A stretch of DNA of 64,000 nt from a virus. The position numbers and the translations under genes are program-made. Below, in pieces: positions 41,538-48,410 of the stretch. The DNA lies in IMG/VR virus record IMGVR_UViG_3300040801_004034, positions 157,293 through 221,292 of that record; one strand, 5' to 3'. Below the pieces are notes generated by a model, which searched no databases, was not told the DNA's origin, and saw nothing but the letters and a program-made list of their open reading frames with translations. Every line of letters begins with the position of its first letter. Position 1 is the stretch's first letter.

Positions 41538-41774
41538 CTAAACGTTGTTCGGTCCAGTACCAACTCGATCAGATACTTTATCGAGATAGTCATAAAGGAA
41601 TTCAATTTGCGCTAATCGAGCGAGATCCATATTGTTATCGAGATTCGCTTCGCGTTCGAAACTGTTGAGTTGTTCCTCGAGAGCTTCAAACATATATGTC
41701 ATATGCATCTGACGCTCATCAGTTGACATTTGTTTGTACTTTGTAGTGTATTTAATTTTCTGTGCTTGATTCAT
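41538..41774 (-). CDS. Hypothetical protein
   Basis: 78 residues, helical, Met/Gln-rich. Promoter 41780-41796 (TATAATC). Unknown. Confidence 0.65.
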   Translation of the reverse strand: MNQAQKIKYTTKYKQMSTDERQMHMTYMFEALEEQLNSFEREANLDNNMDLARLAQIEFLYDYLDKVSDRVGTGPNNV

Positions 41775-41800
41775 ACTACGATTATATCAGGGTTCCGAAA

Positions 41801-42079
41801 TTAGAACTCCTTCTTAAAGCTGATGCATGTGACTGTTTGGCCGCGCATCCATCGAGCGGAACGATTGATCTCATGATCATATACCTCGAATGTATAAAGC
41901 TCGAATGCTTTGGTGAGCATGTCTTTGATCATGCGCTTTGCTGCATCATCGTAGTTACAATTCGTTTTGATGCGAACTGTTCCGTCTTTGCGTACATCTC
42001 GGAAATAATTTCCTGGTGTAACAGTGCGTGTTGACGCGATTAATACTCGAATGTCTCTAATGGTTGGTGCTGTAATCAT
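41801..42079 (-). CDS. Hypothetical protein
   Basis: 92 residues starting at MITAPTIRDIRVLI; helix-strand layout with RDVRKDGTVRIKTNCNYDDAAKRMIKDM, possibly the same fold as 43064 and 39882. Promoter 42085-42101 (spacer CTTCT). Confidence 0.65.
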   Translation of the reverse strand: MITAPTIRDIRVLIASTRTVTPGNYFRDVRKDGTVRIKTNCNYDDAAKRMIKDMLTKAFELYTFEVYDHEINRSARWMRGQTVTCISFKKEF

Positions 42080-42163
42080 ACTATTATTATAAGAAGGTTC
42101 CAAGAATGGAAAGCTGCCAGCTCTTTCGAACTGACAGCCCAAGTCGTTTCCGCCCTCCATTCA

Positions 42164-42676
42164 CTAACCGAAATGCGCTGTCAATACTTTGTTCATGCAT
42201 ACTCGAAGTTCCTTCAAGTCAGCAATCAGCGCATCTCGTGAGTAAAGTTCCAATACCTTCACTACATCATGCTTGTACGAATCAAGCTTGCTTACTAGCG
42301 TAGGTTTGTCTTTGATAAAATCGTAGTAGTCACCATCAGCTTTGACTGTTCCGTCTCTCTCGTTGATAGCATACTCCATGTAATTACAGACCTCTTTGTC
42401 ATAACCAAGTACTTCACAAACGGTGTAAATTCGCATGCGATGACTCAGATCGCAATCACCGGTAACAAGTTCCTTAGCAAGGTTGTAACCGGAACGTTTT
42501 GTTGGCCAAGGACCATCTTTTACATATTTAAATGCTCCTTCTTCAACTTCCAAATTGTTCCAGAACTTCCAATGATCGTATGGGTAAGTATTCTCCCATG
42601 CCCCATCGGAGAGCTGCCCGAGAATCTCATGTTCGAAAAGAGCTTTGAGCCGTTTTGGTAATGTCAATATATTCAT
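42164..42676 (-). CDS. Hypothetical protein with leadered promoter
   Basis: 170 residues with WENTYPYDHWKFWNNLEVE near residue 30, a pattern also seen in other phage proteins of unknown role. Unlike its neighbours, its promoter (42711-42727) is about 34 nt from the ATG, leaving a leader with a TTGC-AATTAA-GCAA hairpin. Confidence 0.65.
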   Translation of the reverse strand: MNILTLPKRLKALFEHEILGQLSDGAWENTYPYDHWKFWNNLEVEEGAFKYVKDGPWPTKRSGYNLAKELVTGDCDLSHRMRIYTVCEVLGYDKEVCNYMEYAINERDGTVKADGDYYDFIKDKPTLVSKLDSYKHDVVKVLELYSRDALIADLKELRVCMNKVLTAHFG

Positions 42677-42710
42677 AATGTGTGCGGTTGTTATTGCTTA
42701 ATTGCAACTA

Positions 42711-42727
42711 TATTATAAAAGGGTTCC
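42711..42727 (-). promoter_or_regulatory. GGAAC-N5-TATAATA promoter with leader
   Basis: GGAAC, spacer CCTTT, TATAATA. The ATG at 42676 is about 34 nt away, an exception to the leaderless rule; a short hairpin lies in the leader. Confidence 0.7.
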
Positions 42728-42741
42728 GTTCTGGCTAACCC

Positions 42742-42864
42742 CTAAATTGATGCAAGTAGCACGATACCTAAACCGATTGCGAGGCCGATTAGCCAGCTAC
42801 CTAGCAAGGCACCTATGCAAGTTAAAAAGGCGACAAATGCGAGAGCGTTTGGATTAATATTCAT
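42742..42864 (-). CDS. Small membrane peptide
   Basis: 40 residues, two short hydrophobic helices or one long one (ALAFVAFLTCIGALLG, IGLAIGLGIVLLA). Its ATG overlaps the end of the upstream gene. Unknown. Confidence 0.55.
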   Translation of the reverse strand: MNINPNALAFVAFLTCIGALLGSWLIGLAIGLGIVLLASI

Positions 42865-43042
42865 AATGTGTTCCGTGTTCTAGATAATGTTTAATTGTTC
42901 CTGCTTCCTCTTCATCGATGCAGTGACTGATTAAAGGATCTATAATCATTTGTTCAATACAGGAACGTTCCTGTTCCAGTTCCGTGGCGGCGGCTATTAC
43001 CCTTACTGCCGCCGCCACTTGTTCTATCTGTTCCTGTTCCAC
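42854..43042 (-). CDS. Acidic helical protein encoded across the GGAAC repeat cluster
   Basis: 62 residues from GTG at 43042; the frame is open up to the TAG at 43064-43066 of the upstream gene. The first 40 residues are Glu/Gln/Ala/Val helix encoded by 6-nt GGAACx repeats and an 11-bp inverted repeat. A 31-residue form from the internal ATG (MIIDPLISHC) is also possible. Whether the repeats serve protein or DNA/RNA function is unclear. Confidence 0.5.
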   Translation of the reverse strand: MEQEQIEQVAAAVRVIAAATELEQERSCIEQMIIDPLISHCIDEEEAGTIKHYLEHGTHYEY

Positions 43043-43064
43043 TAAACGTTCCAGTTCCAGTTCC
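42962..43064. repeat. GGAAC repeat cluster with 11-bp inverted repeat
   Basis: Eight GTTCC (GGAAC on minus) at 42967, 42973, 42979, 43030, 43036, 43048, 43054 and 43060, on a 6-nt period. Between them is a perfect inverted repeat, 42984-42994 and 43008-43018, GC-only stems with a 13-nt loop. GGAACGTTCC at 42962-42971 is itself palindromic. Confidence 0.85.
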
Positions 43065-43402
43065 TACACTCGTTGTGGATCGAAAATATGGAACACTGTC
43101 ACTTGTGTGTTCCGCATAATATCACTCACATTATACTTCGGGTCATCTTTCAAGGAACTGATGCCAAACCCTCGCAGGTATTGAGAGATTGCCAATGTGT
43201 GGCCAGCTGTAACAACTGCACTGACATTCAATCGTGATAGTTCCTCTACTACCTTCTCGAGGATCGATAACGGAACAACCTTCTCGATCTTAATACGATA
43301 CCGACCATCTTGATGACGATCATTATAATGAGTAACACAAGTCAAATCGACTCCATGTTTCTCAATTGCATTGCGAACTTCTTTATATGTGATGTTTTTC
43401 AT
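43064..43402 (-). CDS. Hypothetical protein
   Basis: 112 residues starting at MKNITYKEVRNAIEKHG; repeated helix-strand layout like proteins 39882 and 41801. It ends at TAG 43064-43066 with an in-frame open reading frame continuing beyond. Promoter 43408-43424. Confidence 0.65.
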   Translation of the reverse strand: MKNITYKEVRNAIEKHGVDLTCVTHYNDRHQDGRYRIKIEKVVPLSILEKVVEELSRLNVSAVVTAGHTLAISQYLRGFGISSLKDDPKYNVSDIMRNTQVTVFHIFDPQRV

Positions 43403-43425
43403 ATCGATATTATAAAAGGGTTCCA

Positions 43426-43950
43426 TTACGCTGCAATCAGCTCTCTAACAATCAGCTTGCCGAGAGTTTCATGCTTCTTTCCGATCATGTACCGATCTCT
43501 GTTGATCTTGTTGAGCTGGAACCCTTTTGGTATGCGAGCTTTTTTCGCATAGATGACTCCTGTTTCAACATTCATGATAGCATATAAGAGCTTTTTACGA
43601 CTGCGAGCAACAACATGTTCTGTAATATCTGTTTTGCCATTTGCAAGACGTGTAGGAGATGCTCCAATTTCTCTACAGATGCGCTTCCAACGATAGTCAT
43701 GCCTGCAGCATTCACCATGACGATGATAAGCAAGTGCGTGAGCGATCTCATGCAGCATCGTATCGAGAACCTCTTCCTCTTTACCAACACGGCACAATGT
43801 TTGATTGATTGCGAGAGTGCGATCGCGGTAGCGGCATTGACCGTATGTACGATAAGCACTCTTCTTTAGCAACCGCGGGCGCCATCCATGTTTGTCGAGG
43901 CCGTGCTGCTCAATTAACTTTCTGTACGTTGTTAGTGGTGTCATCATCAT
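43426..43950 (-). CDS. SprT-like zinc metallopeptidase
   Basis: 174 residues starting at MMMTPLTTY. The MLHEIAHALAYHRHGECCRHDYRWKRICREIGA region at about 64-96 is the SprT-like zinc site (HExxH, third His downstream, GHxxxW-type motif as HDYRW). SprT/Spartan proteases degrade DNA-protein crosslinks. Promoter 43956-43972. Confidence 0.82.
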   Translation of the reverse strand: MMMTPLTTYRKLIEQHGLDKHGWRPRLLKKSAYRTYGQCRYRDRTLAINQTLCRVGKEEEVLDTMLHEIAHALAYHRHGECCRHDYRWKRICREIGASPTRLANGKTDITEHVVARSRKKLLYAIMNVETGVIYAKKARIPKGFQLNKINRDRYMIGKKHETLGKLIVRELIAA

Positions 43951-43995
43951 ACTACGATTATATCTGGGTTCCAAAAAGGCAAAACCATTTAAGAT

Positions 43996-44157
43996 CATCG
44001 CAAATCTCTATAGAGGCGAGCCGCTAAGCTCGGGTTTTAACCCCTCAGTATCAGTAGGTCGATGCAGTCACCTATCATCAGCTTTAATTTAAAGACGAGC
44101 TGGTTCGATTGCGTCTCCATCCGCGTTTAGGGTCTGTGATGGGTTCGACCTTGCGAT
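43996..44157 (-). ncRNA. Candidate phage small RNA with closing stem
   Basis: No gene lies here, yet a GGAAC promoter (44162-44178) points into it. The expected start (about 44156) coincides with ATCGCAA at 44151-44157, which pairs perfectly with TTGCGAT at 43996-44002. Inside, GGTCGA (44145-44150) pairs with TCGACC (44057-44062), and CTTTAA/TTAAAG, GGGTT/AACCC and GAGC/GCTC hairpins follow. About 160 nt, multibranched, strand minus. Function unknown. Confidence 0.65.
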
Positions 44158-44161
44158 AAAT

Positions 44162-44178
44162 TATTGTATCAGTGTTCC
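44162..44178 (-). promoter_or_regulatory. GGAAC promoter of the candidate small RNA
   Basis: GGAAC, spacer ACTGA, TACAATA. No ATG follows at the usual distance. Confidence 0.7.
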
Positions 44179-44354
44179 TATTCAACAACTGCTTCAATGC
44201 CATGATCAACTGCTTCACTGACCTTAACACCATTACGCATATGGTTAAGAGCAATCTGCTGCGCTTTGTTCATCTGTGTTAGTGTTAGCACAACAGCAAA
44301 GTCATTGCGTGCAACTTGTTCAATTGTCTGTAGGCTGGCGTCTCTAATTTTCAT
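44178..44354 (-). CDS. Hypothetical protein
   Basis: 58 residues starting at MKIRDASLQ, helical. Promoter 44360-44376 (spacer CACAA). The stop overlaps the small-RNA promoter. Confidence 0.65.
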   Translation of the reverse strand: MKIRDASLQTIEQVARNDFAVVLTLTQMNKAQQIALNHMRNGVKVSEAVDHGIEAVVE

Positions 44355-44423
44355 ACGGTTATTATATTGTGGTTCCATGCACATATTTAATGTGAACAAC
44401 CGATTAAATATGCATCCATAATA

Positions 44424-44681
44424 TTATCGATTAGTTGCGAAGCGAGGAACAAAGCAGTTCTCAACCACTCCAGTTCGGCGGTTCATGTTTGTGACAATAC
44501 CACAAATGTCATGCATAAATTCAACTCGTGGAGCTTCATGTAAACGCTCCCAATTCATTCCCATATCATCTGCATTGAGCAGATCCATGACAAGTGTCAT
44601 GCGGTCAATTTTGATGCCCATCTCGGTGAATTCATCTTCAGCGCGATCAGCTACTTTGGTCATTATTTCTAGTGGTCTCAT
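44424..44681 (-). CDS. Hypothetical protein
   Basis: 85 residues, helical, Met/Asp/Glu-rich (RMTLVMDLLNADDMGMNWERL). A similar short protein occurs in T4-like phages by impression only. Promoter 44687-44703. Confidence 0.65.
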   Translation of the reverse strand: MRPLEIMTKVADRAEDEFTEMGIKIDRMTLVMDLLNADDMGMNWERLHEAPRVEFMHDICGIVTNMNRRTGVVENCFVPRFATNR

Positions 44682-44702
44682 ACTCAGATTATAAGAAGGT
44701 TC

Positions 44703-45176
44703 CTACCTGTGCTTGACTGCTAATGTAACACTTGCATGATAGTTACAAGGCATGACCTGTACGCTATGTACATTAACTGGCTCGGAAAGTTCCATCCATT
44801 GCTGTAATGCTGGAACTAAATCTTCATTTGGATCATCCCATGTACCTGTATTGATATCAAAGCTGATGTTCACGCTTCTAATTTCGCGATTAGGCTTAGG
44901 TAGTTCTATTTCCTTACCTTGTTCAAAGCGAAGACCATAGCATGATTGCGAAGCAAGAGCAATTGCGATGTCAGCAACATGACCTTTAAATGTTCCAAGC
45001 TGCTTAGTAGTGCGACCTTCACAGTCACCTTCTGTTGTAACCTTCCATATACCTTCTGGAGGACCGACAGTGTCTTGCATTTTGTTCCAGATATCACGCT
45101 GTCGTTCGACAGCACTATCTCGGCGTTTAAGTTCCTGAGCTAGCTGCTCAGATGTAAATTGTTTAAGGCTATCCAT
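44703..45176 (-). CDS. Hypothetical protein
   Basis: 157 residues: charged helical start, then beta-rich region with TTEGDCEGRTTKQLGTFKGHVADIA. No family recognised. ATG overlaps the upstream stop. Confidence 0.65.
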   Translation of the reverse strand: MDSLKQFTSEQLAQELKRRDSAVERQRDIWNKMQDTVGPPEGIWKVTTEGDCEGRTTKQLGTFKGHVADIAIALASQSCYGLRFEQGKEIELPKPNREIRSVNISFDINTGTWDDPNEDLVPALQQWMELSEPVNVHSVQVMPCNYHASVTLAVKHR

Positions 45177-45177
45177 A

Positions 45178-45333
45178 TTAGCCTACGATCTTATATTCGT
45201 CGCGCATGCTATCTGCTAATGACATCTTGACCGACTTAAGAGTGATGCCCGGAACTTTGCATAGTGCATATTCTTCACGTGCACGTTCGGTCACAAGCTT
45301 GTTAAATTCTTTCTGTGTGATGGTTGTTTTCAT
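45178..45333 (-). CDS. Small hypothetical protein
   Basis: 51 residues, basic/acidic helix (KEFNKLVTERAREEYALCKVPG). Promoter 45340-45356 with TAACATA. Confidence 0.62.
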   Translation of the reverse strand: MKTTITQKEFNKLVTERAREEYALCKVPGITLKSVKMSLADSMRDEYKIVG

Positions 45334-45339
45334 AAGTGG

Positions 45340-45356
45340 TATGTTAAGAGGGTTCC
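45340..45356 (-). promoter_or_regulatory. GGAAC promoter, variant -10 TAACATA
   Basis: GGAAC, spacer CCTCT, TAACATA; 45588-45604 is an identical variant. Confidence 0.65.
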
Positions 45357-45357
45357 A

Positions 45358-45582
45358 TTATGGCTCTTTACGAAGAGATGGATGACATGTCTCATTAAAG
45401 CCTTCAAACCATGCAGCATTTTCGAGCTCATTTTGTTCGACCTTCTTAGTCATCTCTGGTGTATCATGTCTTCTATGACCTAAACGAAATGGTCCACCTG
45501 GTGTGTAATCCCAGTTCTCAGAACCATCAAACTTAAGACCGGTCAGGCGACCATCTTTGTATGCTTTAATGTTTGATTTCAT
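45358..45582 (-). CDS. Hypothetical protein
   Basis: 74 residues; GSENWDYTPGGPFRLGHRRHD then acidic helices. Unknown. Promoter 45588-45604. Confidence 0.65.
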   Translation of the reverse strand: MKSNIKAYKDGRLTGLKFDGSENWDYTPGGPFRLGHRRHDTPEMTKKVEQNELENAAWFEGFNETCHPSLRKEP

Positions 45583-45608
45583 GTCGCTATGTTAAGAGGG
45601 TTCCAAGA

Positions 45609-45803
45609 TTAATCATCACCGAATAAGTTGTCATTGTCCCATTGATCACAAGCACGAACTAGATCAGTGATGACCTGCTCACGACCAACATTGAATGCGA
45701 AGCGAATGAATGTTAAACACCCATGATCATATACACCTGGTATGTTCCGGCCGCGTGCTTCAGCGAGTGATTCGATTGCTTGTTCGTATGTGATTGTTTT
45801 CAT
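45609..45803 (-). CDS. Hypothetical protein
   Basis: 64 residues starting at MKTITYEQAIESLAEARG. Promoter 45809-45825 (TATACTA). Last gene before the non-coding block. Confidence 0.65.
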   Translation of the reverse strand: MKTITYEQAIESLAEARGRNIPGVYDHGCLTFIRFAFNVGREQVITDLVRACDQWDNDNLFGDD

Positions 45804-45840
45804 GCCTCTAGTATAGAGAGGTTCCAATCCAGCTCAGAAC

Positions 45841-45857
45841 GGAACAGTGATATAATA
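45841..45857 (+). promoter_or_regulatory. Plus-strand GGAAC-N5-TATAATA promoter (ncRNA 1)
   Basis: GGAAC, spacer AGTGA, TATAATA, perfect consensus on the opposite strand to almost all others, with no open frame after it. Confidence 0.75.
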
Positions 45858-45862
45858 TGTGT

Positions 45863-45952
45863 ACAGCCAGATCGTGTCGTGAGCGAAATGCAGAGCCCGA
45901 GGGGTTGGCGAGAACTCCCTTGAGATATGGACCTGCTCCATCTCGGAAAAAA
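45863..45952 (+). ncRNA. Candidate small RNA 1
   Basis: About 90 nt between two plus-strand GGAAC promoters with no coding potential. Near the 3' end is a hairpin at 45922-45944 (ATGGA/TCCAT extended by GAG/CTC with a bulge). Start estimated from promoter spacing; end uncertain. Confidence 0.5.
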
Positions 45953-45969
45953 GGAACTGTGATATAATT
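45953..45969 (+). promoter_or_regulatory. Plus-strand GGAAC promoter (ncRNA 2)
   Basis: GGAAC, spacer TGTGA, TATAATT. The predicted start, about 45975, falls on the first base pairs of a closing stem. Confidence 0.75.
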
Positions 45970-45973
45970 GATG

Positions 45974-46254
45974 TGCTCCACCTACCTGCCTAACAAGGAT
46001 TGCCGGGATGGAAGGAGCAGAGATCTAGAGCTAGAGAGCAAACTACTCACCCTAGAGCGGAAAAGACCGGATGGGTTGCTAATGAAGAGTTTATAGGCCC
46101 CCACGCCTAGGCGGATCCAAACGGTCCAGCTATGCTTCTCTATAGAAATCCAGCTAAAAATGCTGGTAATGCGCCAGGTGCATAGGGAGTTAGAAGATTC
46201 TAACTTCAGGGTCGCCCGTCCGGATTCTCGCCCGGGTGAATTTACGCCCGTTTT
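45974..46254 (+). ncRNA. Candidate structured small RNA 2 with terminator
   Basis: About 280 nt, GC-richer than the genome. Stems: TGCTCC/GGAGCA (45974-45979 with 46014-46019), TAGGC/GCCTA (46094-46109), CCAGC/GCTGG (46150-46166), GTTAGA/TCTAAC (46189-46204), and a terminal CGGGTG-AATTTA-CGCCCG hairpin (46233-46250) followed by TTTT. No Rfam family recognised; not a tRNA. It may be a novel phage RNA. Confidence 0.6.
46233..46254 (+). terminator. Probable intrinsic terminator of ncRNA 2
   Basis: Six-bp GC-rich stem with a 6-nt loop, one G-T pair, then TTTT. Confidence 0.5.
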
Positions 46255-46313
46255 GCCGCTCTGTAACTCGTTGAGAGGGTATGAGTTTACAGCCGATCCT
46301 GGCACGTAGTTCT

Positions 46314-46330
46314 GGAACCATGATATACTA
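46314..46330 (+). promoter_or_regulatory. Plus-strand GGAAC promoter (ncRNA 3)
   Basis: GGAAC, spacer CATGA, TATACTA. No open frame follows. Confidence 0.65.
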
Positions 46331-46335
46331 GTGTT

Positions 46336-46461
46336 TTAATTTAACAGTGAGATAGCAGCCATGTAATAGATACACATAATAATATACGTAGACGTGCATA
46401 TGAAGCGCTATATATGAAGCGCTTAGGGCTCTCCGAGAGCCACGTAAGGATATATACGTGG
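46336..46461 (+). ncRNA. Candidate small RNA 3
   Basis: Downstream of the third plus-strand promoter. It holds a tandem 12-mer ATATGAAGCGCT (46398-46409 and 46412-46423), a perfect hairpin GGCTCT-CCG-AGAGCC (46427-46441), and CCACGTA/TACGTGG (46440-46461), which share two bases and so may be alternatives. The 3' end is not defined. Confidence 0.45.
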
Positions 46462-46717
46462 GGTAATAATAAATGCCCGGGATAGCCAGGACGAATCTGC
46501 TATTGCAAGCGGGCTCAACTTGTGCGTATAGCTAGAAAGGAACACCTGCGCGGGAGATCGCGAGAGAAAGTGCGGGAGAGATAGCGCGCAGTGCGATAAG
46601 AGAGCGAGCGCGGGTGGGAGGGAGAAAATTTGAGCGGGAGACCTAACCAAATACCCGCTTAGATTCTATCATTTCCGTGCCCTCATATACCTCTCCTCAC
46701 ATAACCCTCTTGACTTT
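46462..46717. other. Non-coding purine-rich, GC-rich stretch
   Basis: No gene seen. From about 46531 to 46640 the plus strand is almost all purine or GC with repeated GCGGGAG (46550, 46572, 46634) and GAGAG, quite unlike the AT-rich surroundings. It could be the tail of ncRNA 3, a packaging or recombination site, or foreign DNA. Confidence 0.4.
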
Positions 46718-46894
46718 TCATACCTTGCTTAGCCTCTCCTCTAGGCTATTGCTCACATCAACAACAACCCTGCATCCATCATTAGTAGATATTACATTCA
46801 CACTTATATGTTCATCCTCTATCTCCACACCATGATTTTTCATCATGCTCTTTACCCTCTCTTTTATACCGCTTTTAAAATTATCATCTACCAT
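46718..46894 (-). CDS. Small hypothetical protein with unusual codon use
   Basis: 58 residues: basic helix (KSGIKERVKSMMKNHG) then beta strands (HISVNVIST; CRVVVDV). It uses AGG, AGA and ATA freely, unlike neighbours. The frame extends upstream through Asn-rich tandem repeats without a start codon, so the ATG is chosen. No promoter recognised. Confidence 0.45.
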   Translation of the reverse strand: MVDDNFKSGIKERVKSMMKNHGVEIEDEHISVNVISTNDGCRVVVDVSNSLEERLSKV

Positions 46895-46976
46895 TTTATT
46901 ACTCTTTCTATTAGTATTGTTATTGATGTTACTATTTCTAATATTACTCTTTCTATTGTTATTAGTATTGTTGTTA

Positions 46977-47099
46977 TTAATACCCTGCGGGTGGGCTCAT
47001 TTCCTTCACTGGTGAGATATCGGGCTGTATACTAATGCCATTCCAGTTCCAAAAATACTTCCACACATCTTTCTCTTTTCTACACCATATCAATACCAT
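46977..47099 (-). CDS. Small hypothetical protein
   Basis: 40 residues, Trp-rich (VWKYFWNWNG) ending SPPAGY. It follows a GGAAC promoter at 47100-47116 directly, with no spacing to the ATG. Unknown. Confidence 0.45.
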   Translation of the reverse strand: MVLIWCRKEKDVWKYFWNWNGISIQPDISPVKEMSPPAGY

Positions 47100-47116
47100 A
47101 ATTATACTTCAGTTCC
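47100..47116 (-). promoter_or_regulatory. GGAAC promoter, variant -10 TATAATT
   Basis: GGAAC, spacer TGAAG, TATAATT. The stop codon of the gene at 47109 is inside the spacer. The ATG touches the -10, so the 46977 gene may start at an internal codon or the transcript may be non-coding. Confidence 0.55.
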
Positions 47117-47318
47117 TTTTTGTATACACCATCCACACACCATCTCTTTTACTCAATGAAACACATTCAAACAACATCTTACCATTCACAATTTCATATG
47201 GTACGCCAGCTACAATAAGTATTGCACATACTTCATCCTCAGTCAAGTCACAAACATATTCCTTTTTACATGCTTGTTCACACATATTTAAAATGCTTTT
47301 AATATCATCAATCTTCAT
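47109..47318 (-). CDS. Hypothetical protein
   Basis: 69 residues with four Cys (NMCEQACKKEYVCDLTEDEVC). Possibly metal-binding. Lies 4 nt after the next gene. Confidence 0.62.
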   Translation of the reverse strand: MKIDDIKSILNMCEQACKKEYVCDLTEDEVCAILIVAGVPYEIVNGKMLFECVSLSKRDGVWMVYTKRN

Positions 47319-47322
47319 TATA

Positions 47323-47712
47323 TTACCCAGATAATCTTTTTGTTTTAATTAAACCATTTGTATCTCTATAAACCATGAACCGGTGTGTTACAACAATACC
47401 AAATCTCACACTATTATACACTCTATATGATCCACACTTAGTCTGTGTGAAATCAAATTCAGCAATTGCATGCTTTGGTACAATAATTAGTCTCTTGTTA
47501 TCATCTCTATAATGGTATTCATCTGTGTATTCCACCACATGCTCTGATTTTGGATTACATAACCCCCAGTGACGCAAGTTACCTATGAATACATTTTGTG
47601 TTTGTATCCAGTGGTCTTGACCAATAATCTTAATCTTTACAGTCAGCTTGTGTACATCTTTACGCTGAACTTCATAGAACCTGTGTTTAAAAAATTGTTT
47701 GATCTTATTCAT
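47323..47712 (-). CDS. Hypothetical protein
   Basis: 129 residues starting at MNKIKQFFKHRFYE, beta-rich and basic. Overlaps the stop of the upstream gene by 8 nt. Unknown. Confidence 0.62.
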   Translation of the reverse strand: MNKIKQFFKHRFYEVQRKDVHKLTVKIKIIGQDHWIQTQNVFIGNLRHWGLCNPKSEHVVEYTDEYHYRDDNKRLIIVPKHAIAEFDFTQTKCGSYRVYNSVRFGIVVTHRFMVYRDTNGLIKTKRLSG

Positions 47713-48022
47713 CCACCGGAACATAATATGTTTCAACTACTGTGCGGGTGCGCTGCTCTACCACCTTGGCACCATCCAATATTTCGCACGGCATAACACA
47801 ATCATACCAATCATTATCACCATCTGCATGTACCTGGTAAAAGCTCACGAACACATCACATAACTTAGCAACCTTTGGTGTGATTGAATACCATCTATGA
47901 TTATCTGTCTCACCATTAGTCACTGATTCAGTTTCAAACATCAGCATAGATGCTAGACCCTCATCACTACACACTTCATTTTCTAATTCAAAATGTTTCT
48001 TTATCAGTTCTCTTATATTCAT
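47705..48022 (-). CDS. Hypothetical acidic protein
   Basis: 105 residues starting at MNIRELIKKHF. DGDNDWYDCVMPCEILDGAKV is conserved-looking but not assignable. Promoter 48028-48044 (spacer AGAGG). Confidence 0.65.
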   Translation of the reverse strand: MNIRELIKKHFELENEVCSDEGLASMLMFETESVTNGETDNHRWYSITPKVAKLCDVFVSFYQVHADGDNDWYDCVMPCEILDGAKVVEQRTRTVVETYYVPVDE

Positions 48023-48044
48023 AATTGTATTATACCTCTGTTCC

Positions 48045-48231
48045 TTTTTCCTCAATATGCTTCTTCACTATCCACAGATCATCACCTATTTGTCTTAACC
48101 ATTAACTCTTATGTGCTTACTATTATTTTCCAGTATTTCTACCATGTATCTTCATTACTTCGCGGAAGCTCCTCTGTCTAATTCTCTTGTTCTACTATAC
48201 TCTCTCATGGAACCCCTGGTGGGAACAGCTA
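48045..48231. other. Intergenic, no gene seen
   Basis: About 190 nt. Only a 17-codon and a 10-codon frame on the minus strand. A GGAACCCCTGGTGGGAAC partial inverted repeat lies at its right end. No promoter of the recurrent type. Confidence 0.35.
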
Positions 48232-48408
48232 TTATTCATCAACCCATAGCAAAATATCGATGATACACATGATACACACATAAAACCAAATAATAATATA
48301 TATCCAACCTTCTACTAAATTAATAGTAGGATCATCTGAGATGAAGTCAGGTTTTGAATAACATAACAATACCATTACAGCAAGTGTATAAAGAATATTA
48401 GTTTTCAT
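48232..48408 (-). CDS. Small membrane protein
   Basis: 58 residues, two transmembrane segments, starting at MKTNILYTLAVMVLL. Lies 2 nt after the next gene's stop. Confidence 0.6.
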   Translation of the reverse strand: MKTNILYTLAVMVLLCYSKPDFISDDPTINLVEGWIYIIIWFYVCIMCIIDILLWVDE

Positions 48409-48410
48409 AA

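Noticed and set aside
42967-43064. CRISPR array
   Set aside because: Repeats are only 5-6 nt with no spacers.
44050-44160. tRNA-like GGTTCGA segments
   Set aside because: T-stem pairing, anticodon arm and acceptor stem cannot be completed on either strand.
39882-44399. Extra N-terminal residues reading EPRYN or EPQYN before many genes
   Set aside because: They are the translated GGAAC...TATAATA promoter and not protein; starts were moved to the next ATG.
46205-46250. Possible tRNA T-arm near CCGGATTCTCGCCCGG
   Set aside because: Loop length is wrong and no D-arm or acceptor stem fits; better read as hairpins of ncRNA 2.
45982-46305. 107-codon open frame on the minus strand
   Set aside because: Composition is Ser/Leu/Arg-rich as expected from antisense of a structured, GC-rich RNA; it has no promoter, no neighbour overlap and crosses hairpins.
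46423-46650. 75-codon minus-strand frame
   Set aside because: It is the complement of a low-complexity purine tract and reads as Ser/Leu/Pro repeats.
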